Assembly: GCA_022448995.1 (NCBI GenBank)
Contig: JAKVCT010000025.1
Coordinates: 1 to 34,161, forward strand
Direction of reading: 5' to 3'
Length of the DNA stretch: 34,161 nt
From: Saprospiraceae bacterium
Lineage (GTDB): Bacteria; Bacteroidota; Bacteroidia; Chitinophagales; Saprospiraceae
Of the stretch, positions 26,498 to 34,007 are shown one piece after another. Position numbers and translations under genes: made by a program. The stretch's first letter is position 1; each line of letters begins with the position of its first letter. The notes under the pieces were generated by a model. The model saw nothing but the letters and a program-made list of their open reading frames with translations. It was not told the origin of the DNA and made no database searches.

Positions 26498-27463
26498 ATG
26501 AAGACAAAAATTAAACCGGCAAACCTATCCAAAGTGAACTTTGCTCTTTTACGTAAAGAGACTGTACGTGTTTCTACTGAGATGAAAGCTAAAGAGATTC
26601 CTGGAGGAGACGCTCCAGATAATACGATACCCTTTTTGGTAAGGAAAAAGCATACCTTTTCTTGTAAAACAGAGCATCCCCTATTTATTTTAGGAGCGAA
26701 AAACCCAGCTTGGAAGAAACAAGCTAAAATAGCGTTCAAAGAAGATAAAAAAGGGGTATTGTATGGCAACTGCTACATTATGGATGATATCTTGTTTCTT
26801 CAAGTTCAGAAGGGGAACATGAAGATCACAGAAATGAAGAAATTGCTAAAAATACTTCTGAAAAGAGCTGGTATCACAAATGTTAGTATTTGCCAAGGTG
26901 TTAAGAACGACAAAAAAGATACAGATTCTTCTACTAATGACCAAACTACTGTATCTAATGATCAAGCTACAAATAGTACAACAGATAACACGGACAAAGC
27001 TACAGACAATACAGCAGATAATAGTGCCAAGGATGAAGCCAAAACCAACCCCAAAGACACAATCAACAAAATGAAAGATTTAATCAAGGGTATTGGTGCT
27101 AGTATCAAAGAAACGGTCAAAGGAGAAATTATCCCTAATATCAAACAAAAGAAAGTTAGTGCAAAGGATCTTGAATTGACGGAAGAACTCTTAGGTAGAA
27201 TCAATGAGTTGAAAGGACTTTATGATAATGCAGAAATCAAGGTCAAAGATGCATTACAAAAACATTACGATAGAGTAATCGCCTTCTTGCCTAACATTGA
27301 TAAAATCAAGGCTGCCATCAACAAGCTAACACCTAGTGCTACTGCAGACGATGTTACAAAAGAAGATAAAAAAGAAACAAAAGTAAATAGAAAAAATAGT
27401 ATCCAAGGATTGAAAGATCTATTGGGAGAAGTAAATGATATGTTGAAAAAGTTAGGTGCTTAA
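26498..27463 (+). CDS. Unrecognised lysine-rich protein with T/D/N linker
   Basis: The protein has 321 residues, and no family is recognised. Three parts are visible: a basic N-terminal domain (about 1-135) with three cysteines (Cys56, Cys92, Cys132); a low-complexity linker (about 137-185) of repeated Thr-Asp-Asn-Lys units; and a Lys-rich helical, coiled-coil-like C-terminal part (about 186-321) containing two short repeats of the type 'D.I.K.KDLIKGIG / NSIQGLKDLLGEV'. No signal peptide or membrane helix. It lies between the two paralogues on the same strand, about 270 bp after the first and 74 bp before the second, so it is likely part of the same functional unit. Possible roles such as chaperone, scaffold or DNA/RNA binder are speculation. 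Confidence 0.65.
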   Translation: MKTKIKPANLSKVNFALLRKETVRVSTEMKAKEIPGGDAPDNTIPFLVRKKHTFSCKTEHPLFILGAKNPAWKKQAKIAFKEDKKGVLYGNCYIMDDILFLQVQKGNMKITEMKKLLKILLKRAGITNVSICQGVKNDKKDTDSSTNDQTTVSNDQATNSTTDNTDKATDNTADNSAKDEAKTNPKDTINKMKDLIKGIGASIKETVKGEIIPNIKQKKVSAKDLELTEELLGRINELKGLYDNAEIKVKDALQKHYDRVIAFLPNIDKIKAAINKLTPSATADDVTKEDKKETKVNRKNSIQGLKDLLGEVNDMLKKLGA

Positions 27464-27536
27464 AACATTACATATATCTATACTCAATATTTTTTATTCA
27501 AAAAAATCCTAAACACACTTAAAACTACCTTATAAA

Positions 27537-29033
27537 ATGGGAAATGAATCAGTTGTAGAAGAATTAAAAAAACTTCAACAAAAACTAACCGATACTATAC
27601 ATAGATTAGAGAATAATGATGATGATGGTGATGGTATAATCGACAAGGGGCATATCACCCCTGCTGAGCAAAAACAAATTGATGCTGTTGTAAAAGAAAT
27701 CAGTGATTTCAAAGAGGCTAATAAGAGCTGGTTACGTAGTGTAGAGCTCAAGTTTGAGCCTGGTGACGAAACTACTCACCGACATAGCCAGGATGAAAAA
27801 ACACGCGGCGAAAAAGATGCAGAAAAAAGAACAGCGGAGAAGGAAGGAAATAGCTATTCGAATACAAGTGCTAGCGTAAAGAGCAAGACAAGTGCTAATT
27901 TTGCTGTCACTTGGGACAATATCTCTGCTTCTTTGACCAAATCGATCACAGCTTCTTTCTCTGCTGAGGTTCACATTCCAATTATTCCAGGTATTGATTT
28001 CACTGCAGGTTTTGGACTAAGTGCTTCTGCCAAGGTAGAAGGTGGAAGTAAGATTGATTGGTCTGATGGATTGAGTAGCGAAGTCAAATTTGGTGTAGGT
28101 GCAGAGCTTAAGGGAGATGTCTCTTTCGGATTATTATTAGCAAAAGTAGTACAAGCTAAAGCAAGTCCATATATTCGTATGTTTGCAGATCTAGAAGCAA
28201 AAGTTAGTGCGAACAATAAAGGTCCAAAAATAGAACTTGGTAACTTGGTTGGTGGAATCAACACCGGTATAGAATTTAGCTTGGGACCTGCAGGTTATAT
28301 TGCAGATGCATTAGATGCTGTTTATGATGGTTTGAGTGGTCACCTTTCTATAACTTATAAGCTTCCTGAAGGTGAATTCTTGGTCATGAAGTCTAAGATG
28401 AATCAGTACAAAAGCGTCATGTTCACACCAAAAGAAGTTGAGTTTACTAAAGGGGCTACCTTGATCAAACTTGAGAAGAAGATGAAAGAATATCAGCAGT
28501 ATATCGAAGATATTCTCAAGAAAGCACAAGATGGATTAATTGAAGTAAGTCGTTTGATGTCAAATGCTATCCATGATTTAGGTGCTCTTGCATCTGTAGC
28601 TGCCGACTATGCTGCTGAAGGTTTAGATATTGCTAGTGATGCAGTAAGTAGCCAAGTATATGATATTACCATACAGTCTATGACAATAAAGACAGACACT
28701 AATGACTATGACTTCGGTGATGAAATGGATGTAACAGTAGATCTAAAACTAAAAGATGATGATTGGTTCTACAACGACACCCATAATGCAGAAATGTGGA
28801 TTGAACTTTACTATGGTAATAAACGAATTGCCTTTGAGAAAACATTCTTCACCATCGAAAAAAGACATTATAAAACCTACTCTATTAATATCCCCAAAAG
28901 TCTACCGGCTGGCTGGGATCCAGAAAACTGGGGAGTATGTGTATGGATCGAGTTCAATAGTAATAGATACCAAGAAAAAGAATGGGAGTATGATGAATTT
29001 GGTGTTTATCCTCCAGGTTGGAAAAAAGATTAA
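27537..29033 (+). CDS. Unrecognised leaderless protein B of the paralogue pair
   Basis: The protein has 498 residues and is clearly homologous to the protein encoded at 24596-26227 along its whole length. Shared features are the N-terminal helical pair around NDDDGDGIIDKG (27-38), a charged linker (about 75-110), the beta-rich middle domain (about 118-285, GAELKGDVSFGL, ELGNLVGGINTGIEF), an amphipathic helical stretch (about 310-370) and the C-terminal beta domain (about 374-498) with DLKLKDDDWFYNDTH and NWGVCVWIEFN. The first paralogue has an extra acidic, proline-containing stretch of about 18 residues just before GVC. No signal peptide. The terminator at 29085-29139 closes the cluster. Confidence 0.75.
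   Translation: MGNESVVEELKKLQQKLTDTIHRLENNDDDGDGIIDKGHITPAEQKQIDAVVKEISDFKEANKSWLRSVELKFEPGDETTHRHSQDEKTRGEKDAEKRTAEKEGNSYSNTSASVKSKTSANFAVTWDNISASLTKSITASFSAEVHIPIIPGIDFTAGFGLSASAKVEGGSKIDWSDGLSSEVKFGVGAELKGDVSFGLLLAKVVQAKASPYIRMFADLEAKVSANNKGPKIELGNLVGGINTGIEFSLGPAGYIADALDAVYDGLSGHLSITYKLPEGEFLVMKSKMNQYKSVMFTPKEVEFTKGATLIKLEKKMKEYQQYIEDILKKAQDGLIEVSRLMSNAIHDLGALASVAADYAAEGLDIASDAVSSQVYDITIQSMTIKTDTNDYDFGDEMDVTVDLKLKDDDWFYNDTHNAEMWIELYYGNKRIAFEKTFFTIEKRHYKTYSINIPKSLPAGWDPENWGVCVWIEFNSNRYQEKEWEYDEFGVYPPGWKKD
28740..28784 (+). other. Second copy of the conserved block
   Basis: It encodes DLKLKDDDWFYNDTH, identical at protein level to 25886-25930, with only synonymous differences. It begins the best-conserved part of the C-terminal beta domain. 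Confidence 0.9.
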
Positions 29034-29084
29034 TCAAACCCTATTATCTAAAGTAGCATAATACTACGATAATCCAACTCCAAG

Positions 29085-29139
29085 GCCTTATATCCGAGAA
29101 CCCTAACTTTCTAAAACTCGAGGATATAAGGCTTTTTTT
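29085..29139 (+). terminator. Rho-independent terminator after paralogue B
   Basis: GCCTTATATCC (29085-29095) pairs over 11 bp with GGATATAAGGC (29122-29132), followed directly by seven T. Confidence 0.85.
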
Positions 29140-29259
29140 ATACTCCTAGTCCAACAATGCTATAGGTTAATCAATTGATAATCAACAAATTACAGGCAGT
29201 TCTAGAAAAGAAATCATTGTTTTACCCAGAAAAAAGTCAGGTCAAACCAAAAAATGGAG

Positions 29260-29304
29260 CTCAGTTTCGCTAACAATTTAGTAAAATCTACCCAACTGGA
29301 TCAA
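29260..29304 (-). repeat. Inverted copy of the 45-bp dispersed repeat
   Basis: The reverse complement begins ttgatccagttgggta and agrees with 20513-20557 at about 40 of 45 positions. Both copies lie in intergenic DNA next to triloop palindromes. Confidence 0.75.
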
Positions 29305-29334
29305 TCGGACTATATGGGTTGTCAGCAACAAAGA

Positions 29335-29410
29335 AGGACGAAAACCACGAAGTGCTCTGCAAAGCAAACCTCCCTCTCTAAAGCGCAGACTGCTAGCTCT
29401 GCGCCAATAA
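29335..29410. repeat. Triloop palindrome array, copy 2
   Basis: aaaccacgaagtgctctgc (29342-29360) is the reverse complement of the core seen at 20637-20662. In contrast, tagctctgcgc.aataaaa (29394-29411) is in the same orientation as 20685-20702. The array therefore looks rearranged. Confidence 0.6.
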
Positions 29411-29486
29411 AAATCAACCATAAAATTAATTAACTTAGCTTATAAAGCACTGTGAATACAAAAAACACTAAGTTTGTCACAAACAG

Positions 29487-29520
29487 AAAACGGAATCTGC
29501 GAGATACAGATTCCGTTTTT
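29487..29520 (-). terminator. Bidirectional terminator, 3' side of the sigma operon
   Basis: AAAACGGAATCTG (29487-29499) pairs perfectly over 13 bp with CAGATTCCGTTTT (29507-29519). It lies about 70 bp past the stop of the beta-barrel/TM gene on the minus strand, and a T-run also follows on the plus strand. Confidence 0.8.
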
Positions 29521-29590
29521 ACTTATACCCATTAATCTAAAAAGAAACGATAAAAGTCAATTATGTAATTGTAATTAGTTTGTATATCTA

Positions 29591-31225
29591 TTATTTGATT
29601 GACGTTTTCAACCCAACACTGAAAGATAGTGTTCCTAAACTTCCTTTGGTTGATCCAAAACGACTAATAGAATGCTGATAAGTTGGCACTACAAATAGAC
29701 TCAAACGAGAACCAAGTTTACGCTCAATTGTCACTCCTGCCAAAGCTCCTACATAGAAGTTATTCTGAATGATATCACCTTGGAATAAGCCTTGTTCATA
29801 ATCCAATGGATTCAGAACAGAAGTCATCGTCAAACCACCAGAAGTTTGTTGGTTACTGGTAAAACGTGTTCCTGAAAAGTGTTTCACACCAATCCAGTTC
29901 ATAGAAAGTCCACTACCTACTGATATACGCCACTTATTATCTTTGAATACAGAGTACTGTGCTAAAATAGGTACATTTACTACAGTCATATTTACTTGAC
30001 GATCTTCAGTTACTGTATGTGTTAGACCTTCATTAGCAGTATTATCTACAGTATATGTTTCATTGTTAACAAAGCGTTTTTGAGCGATACTCAATCCACT
30101 AGAAATGAAGAAAAACTCAGTTGCATCAATATCTAGTACCATACCAGTATGCCCACCAATTCCACCACGACCATAAGAAGAAGCCGTATTATATTCACAT
30201 CCAGCCATAAACCCAATTCTTAATTCAGGTTTGAATGGTAATTCCAGTTCTTGCTTTTTTAATTCAAATATTGGATCATCTCCAACATTATCTTCAAATG
30301 GTAAAGCAGCTAATTCCTCTGTTGACAATAATGCACGATCAGCAATCGTCTCGCTCATCTCTGGCTTATCTGTTCCTAAATCAGTATTAGGGACTAAACC
30401 TGTTGCATTATTATGCATACTTACATCATTTGAGTTTTCTGTATGATTAGAATGCTCCGTATTAATATTCTTATCTTGCTGATCTGATTCAGTAACAGAT
30501 GTATTATTATTCTGATCTGCAGTAATTGAATGATTCACATCAGATGAAGATAAATTCATCGAGTTGTTAGTACTAGCATCAGCTAATGTTGAGTTTCTAT
30601 GATTTGCAGAAGCATTAAGCTCTGATGCAAAGTTGGAAGAACCTAAAAGAGAAGAAGATGTAATTGTGTTATCAATAGAGTTAGATTTTTTGAATGAAGG
30701 AATAGTCCTTGAATGATCATTAGTGTTCAAAAACTGGTTAAAACGGTTACTTGTTGGTTGCTGCTCTCTCAAAATACTTTCTTTAGGAGCATCCTGTAAC
30801 ATGTTTGATACAGTATTTTCCAAGCCTGAGCTTTGTTTTCCTAGCTGTAAAGTAGAAGCATCATCATCAGTACTAGTTGCATTCGTCAAAGAGGCTTGGC
30901 CTTCAGTTGTACTTGTATTTAAATCAGAAGCTCCTACATTAATCATTTTATTGGAAGCTACATCATTTACCTTCAAGTTTGAAGCATTATTAGCATTCGG
31001 TGAATTTCCTTGTGTAAAGTTAAATATGGTAAAAATAGCCAAGACTAAAATACCAAGTTCTACCGATTTGAGTAACCAAAGTCGAGGACGCAAATGTTTC
31101 TTTTTATCTAACGCCTCCTCCATTCTATCCCAATCATCAGGATTAAAATCTACCTCAAAATCTCCCAGTGCATCCCTAGCAAACTCATCGATGAAGTCAA
31201 AATCTTTGTCAAAATCCTTATTCAT
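29591..31225 (-). CDS. Single-TM protein with C-terminal outer-membrane-like beta-barrel domain (putative sigma regulator)
   Basis: A GTG at 31234 extends the frame by three codons, but I prefer the ATG at 31225 (544 residues). The N-terminal about 48 residues are acidic and soluble (FDFIDEFARDALGDFEVDF...DDWDRMEEALD). One hydrophobic helix follows (about 50-70), then a Ser/Thr/Asn-rich low-complexity stretch of about 250 residues, and finally a beta-rich domain (about 335-544) of the porin-family/PorT-like type, ending in alternating strands (LSLFVVPTYQHSISRF... LSFSVGLKTSIK). The gene starts 26 bp after the stop of an ECF sigma factor gene and is almost surely co-transcribed with it, so its cytoplasmic tail probably acts as anti-sigma. 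The barrel-like part resembles outer-membrane sensors but is attached here to an inner-membrane helix. Regulation by cell envelope state is inferred. Confidence 0.8.
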   Translation of the reverse strand: MNKDFDKDFDFIDEFARDALGDFEVDFNPDDWDRMEEALDKKKHLRPRLWLLKSVELGILVLAIFTIFNFTQGNSPNANNASNLKVNDVASNKMINVGASDLNTSTTEGQASLTNATSTDDDASTLQLGKQSSGLENTVSNMLQDAPKESILREQQPTSNRFNQFLNTNDHSRTIPSFKKSNSIDNTITSSSLLGSSNFASELNASANHRNSTLADASTNNSMNLSSSDVNHSITADQNNNTSVTESDQQDKNINTEHSNHTENSNDVSMHNNATGLVPNTDLGTDKPEMSETIADRALLSTEELAALPFEDNVGDDPIFELKKQELELPFKPELRIGFMAGCEYNTASSYGRGGIGGHTGMVLDIDATEFFFISSGLSIAQKRFVNNETYTVDNTANEGLTHTVTEDRQVNMTVVNVPILAQYSVFKDNKWRISVGSGLSMNWIGVKHFSGTRFTSNQQTSGGLTMTSVLNPLDYEQGLFQGDIIQNNFYVGALAGVTIERKLGSRLSLFVVPTYQHSISRFGSTKGSLGTLSFSVGLKTSIK

Positions 31226-31251
31226 TTTTATCACATAGATTTAGGTACGAA

Positions 31252-31839
31252 CTATAATTGTCGATAATTTGAGAGTAATTTTTTTAATTTGTTTCTCGCT
31301 TTTACCAAATTGGAACGAGAGGTACTTTCTGAAATACCTAAGGTTGCCGCAACTTCTTTGTGCGAGAAACCTTCAATCGCATATAAATTAAAGACAGCCC
31401 TGTAAGAAGGTGGCAATTTCTGAATCACTGCCATAATTTCTTTTACAGAATACTGACTCAATGCATCAGCACTTGGGCAAGACTTGTGATAAGCCTGTTC
31501 CAAATCCTCTGTGCGGTGACGGATAGCCTTGCGATAATAATCAATAGCCGTATTGATCATGATCCTTCGTATCCAACTGCTAAGAGAAGTACCAATTTTA
31601 TAACGATGTAAATATCGAAATACTTTGATGAAACCCTCGTTGAGGATATCACGCGCATCTTCGTAATTATTGGAGTAACGCAAGCAGACACCCATCATTT
31701 TCCCATAAAAGCTCTCGTAGAGTGCTTTTTGTGCCCAACGCTCCTCAGCTAAGCAACCTTCTACCATCGCTTGCTCTTTGCTCTGCTGCTTCGTATCTGT
31801 CCGTTTTTGTCTTTTACTTAAATTCAGCACAAGATCCAT
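31252..31839 (-). CDS. ECF-type RNA polymerase sigma factor
   Basis: The protein has 195 residues. Region 2 is visible at about 40-105 (LYESFYGKMMGVCLRYSNN, ARDILNEGFIKVFRYL, SLSSWIRRIMINTAIDYYR), and region 4 at about 135-190 (IQKLPPSYRAVFNLYAIEG followed by the helix-turn-helix FSHKEVAATLGISESTSRSNLVKARNKLKKLL). The N-terminal about 30 residues are basic and variable. It redirects RNA polymerase to a regulon that cannot be deduced here. It is first in a two-gene unit with the TM/beta-barrel protein, the standard arrangement of a sigma factor and its regulator. Confidence 0.93.
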   Translation of the reverse strand: MDLVLNLSKRQKRTDTKQQSKEQAMVEGCLAEERWAQKALYESFYGKMMGVCLRYSNNYEDARDILNEGFIKVFRYLHRYKIGTSLSSWIRRIMINTAIDYYRKAIRHRTEDLEQAYHKSCPSADALSQYSVKEIMAVIQKLPPSYRAVFNLYAIEGFSHKEVAATLGISESTSRSNLVKARNKLKKLLSNYRQL

Positions 31840-32073
31840 AGAATTAGGTCTTTTTTGAAATAATCATAAAACGCTTAAAGAGTGAATCTATAGGGTTTTT
31901 TTGTACATAATATGTAGATATATCTTGGACGTTTTAGACTTCTACAATTTATGAAAAATTACTCTTATAACGAAGCTTTCTTTGGGGCTGCTGCTTAGGT
32001 TTATGTTTTTATTCAAAAAAAATCCCTTTTTTTATCAAAAATTAGGTTCAAACTAAAATCAAGCCATCCAAGA

Positions 32074-32097
32074 TAATCCCCTCAAAAAAAGGGATTA
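32074..32097 (-). terminator. Weak hairpin at the end of the second subtilase gene
   Basis: TAATCCC (32074-32080) pairs with GGGATTA (32091-32097) and includes the stop codon of the minus-strand gene (32095-32097). The T-run on the minus strand lies in the loop, so its function as a terminator is doubtful. Confidence 0.3.
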
Positions 32098-33723
32098 CTT
32101 CACAAAACGAGCTGTCCAGCAGTCTTTCCCCAAAGTCAAGCGTATAATATAAGTTCCCCTTGCCCAGTCTCCTACTTCTAATGCTCTGTATTGAACAATA
32201 GGTTCAGCAACCGTAAAATCCGTAGTGGAAAGTTCTTGCCCTTGCATATTGAAAATAGCGAACTGATAAGTTCCTGCCTGTGATAAATTCAATTTTACTT
32301 GTGCACTCGTTTCCACTGGATTGGGAAAAATCGTCTCTATTCCAGTCTCTGAGGGTGGACTAAAATAAGCATCCAAAAGTACCATAGCTTGCCCAATATT
32401 TAGACGACCTCCTGAAACGGTCTTCCCATCAAAAGCATTGAAACGATCTACCGATTCTAGGATTACACGCTTTACTAATTGTGCTGCTGCTTTGGGATCT
32501 TCACGCTGCAAGTCGCCAAACTTTGCATTTGGGTGCGCATAGAGCAGCCCTATCGCTCCTGCCACATGTGGCGCTGCCCCAGAAGTCCCACCAAAGGTGT
32601 TGTAGCTATCATTCGGGCGCGCAGCATAGACCGCACCTGGCGCAGCCAGGTCAATATGAGTTACACCATAGCCCGAAAAACCATGCAATGCATTTTCTTG
32701 AGTACTTTGTGTAACACTAATTAGGAATTCTGAAGCACAAGTAGTAGGCATATCGCCCTGTACATCTACATCTACTGCGCTATTGGCTGTTGCAGCTACA
32801 CTCAAAATCCCCTCCTGTCCTAGTGAGTCATAAATAGCACACCAAATTGGATAATCTTCTGCTTTTGCATAATTAATGCCCAAGGATGCATTGGTACTCA
32901 CCACATATGCCCCTTCAGTTCCAGAAGACGTACGATAACGTTTGCGCTGTTCCCAAATATATGCATAGGCTTCCAAAACACCGAGTTCAGTCACCATAGT
33001 ATTTCCAGTACCACTTAGGCACATCAGTTGTACATTCCAGTTAATACCAGTCATACCTATTCCATTGTTCCCTTCTGCCCCAATAATACTAGCTACCGAT
33101 GTTCCATGTGTAGCTGCAGTATGTCCATCATTATTGTTCGTAAAATTCCAACCTAAATAATCATCCACATAGCCATTATTATCATTATCAATATTATCGT
33201 CTGGAATTTCTGCAGTATTTTTCCATACTCTATTCACTAAGTCTTCATGATCTACGTCAAAACCTTCATCAATGACCGCAACTACAATTGCATCACCATT
33301 TGCACTACTACCACCTGTAGTATAATCCCATGCTTGGGGAGCAGCTAAGCTATCCAAATTCCAATGCCAAAGATCATATTTGGGATCATTGGGCAATTGG
33401 CGAAGCTCAACATAGTGATTGGCTTGCGCAAACAGAATATTTTCATTTGCTCGAAGTATATTCAATACATCATCTAAACTCAATTCATTGACATCATACT
33501 TCAATTCATGTAGATTCCAAGCAGAACTTGCAGTTTCTCCTTTTCGAATAATTGACCTAAATAAAGGATTTCTCAAAAACTGGTTTATATCTGATTGAGC
33601 ATCTAACATCACTAAGATACTTCCTTTGACAACTTCCCCTACCTCTGTATTCTGAGCTTTTAAGGATATGCTAGTCCAGATTATAAATAAAAGAAGTACT
33701 GTTTTTCTGTAAAATTTGATCAT
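32095..33723 (-). CDS. Subtilase (S8) with T9SS sorting domain
   Basis: The protein has 542 residues. Signal peptide (1-23, cleavage after LKA). Residues about 28-105 look like a subtilase propeptide (GSILVMLDAQSDINQFL... ENILFAQANHYVEL). The catalytic domain has Asp152 (VIDEGFDVDHE), His206 (HGTSVASIIG), the oxyanion-hole Asn about 314 (VAATANS) and Ser381 (GGTSGAAPHVAG). A calcium-loop-like acidic stretch (DDNIDNDNNGYVDD, 175-188) lies between Asp and His. The tail (about 465-542) is a type A sorting domain with IFPNP. A T9SS-exported serine protease, complete in all key residues, it could act on environmental proteins or process other exported proteins. Confidence 0.93.
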   Translation of the reverse strand: MIKFYRKTVLLLFIIWTSISLKAQNTEVGEVVKGSILVMLDAQSDINQFLRNPLFRSIIRKGETASSAWNLHELKYDVNELSLDDVLNILRANENILFAQANHYVELRQLPNDPKYDLWHWNLDSLAAPQAWDYTTGGSSANGDAIVVAVIDEGFDVDHEDLVNRVWKNTAEIPDDNIDNDNNGYVDDYLGWNFTNNNDGHTAATHGTSVASIIGAEGNNGIGMTGINWNVQLMCLSGTGNTMVTELGVLEAYAYIWEQRKRYRTSSGTEGAYVVSTNASLGINYAKAEDYPIWCAIYDSLGQEGILSVAATANSAVDVDVQGDMPTTCASEFLISVTQSTQENALHGFSGYGVTHIDLAAPGAVYAARPNDSYNTFGGTSGAAPHVAGAIGLLYAHPNAKFGDLQREDPKAAAQLVKRVILESVDRFNAFDGKTVSGGRLNIGQAMVLLDAYFSPPSETGIETIFPNPVETSAQVKLNLSQAGTYQFAIFNMQGQELSTTDFTVAEPIVQYRALEVGDWARGTYIIRLTLGKDCWTARFVK

Positions 33724-33742
33724 TATGTATTTTATTATTTAA

Positions 33743-33928
33743 GAGCTTGTCTAAAATCATTTTAAAATGTAATATGAAAGCACTTTTTAGCTTCGCTGAG
33801 CACTTCGTGGTTCCTTTATACTTTACCTATTTTTTTGCCAATAGCTAAGCTATTAGCTCAAAAATGAGGCTCGTCTAAGCGAAAAAATTGTACTCATATT
33901 AACAAATACACTAATTTTAGACAAGCTC
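33743..33928. mobile_element. MITE with 15-bp terminal repeats and TAA target duplication
   Basis: The left end gagcttgtctaaaat (33743-33757) is the exact reverse complement of the right end (33914-33928). Both flanks carry TAA (33740-33742 and 33929-33931), a TNA-type 3-bp duplication as made by IS1031-like IS5 elements. The 186-bp element holds one copy of the 25-nt triloop repeat (33788-33812) and a near-perfect palindrome aatagct-a-agctatt (33840-33854), and no gene. Confidence 0.8.
33788..33812 (+). repeat. Triloop repeat inside the MITE
   Basis: It begins tagcttcgctgagcac and continues ttcgtggtt. Identical over 25 nt to 34008-34032 and 34053-34077. Confidence 0.85.
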
Positions 33929-33963
33929 TAAGTCTATAACCAACCCTTAACTGAGTTTTTATT

Positions 33964-33991
33964 GAAGTTGTTTAAAAATTAGATTTGATGC
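33964..33991 (+). mobile_element. Solo terminal-repeat-like end
   Basis: gaagttgtttaaaaat (33964-33979) equals the reverse complement of 431-446 next to the transposase stop. The sequence continues tagatttgatgc, as in the family at 4250-4274 (minus strand). No matching opposite end is seen before the window edge. Confidence 0.5.
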
Positions 33992-34007
33992 AGAAATTAA
34001 GATGATT

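Larger units (their letters stand above)
29034..29590. other. Intergenic region with two terminators and repeat copies
   Basis: This is 557 bp without a gene between convergent transcription units. It contains terminators at 29085-29139 and 29487-29520, the inverted copy of the 45-bp repeat (29260-29304) and part of the triloop palindrome family (29335-29410). Confidence 0.65.

Noticed and set aside
24596..29033. Assignment of the three-gene cluster to a contractile injection system
   Set aside because: No sheath, tube, spike, baseplate or AAA+ gene is in the window; kept only as one hypothesis.
30723..31238. 171-codon open frame antisense to the TM/beta-barrel gene
   Set aside because: It is the mirror of the Ser/Thr/Asn-rich linker and N-terminal part of a well-supported gene; composition (Ser/Lys/Leu-rich) is what the opposite strand would give.
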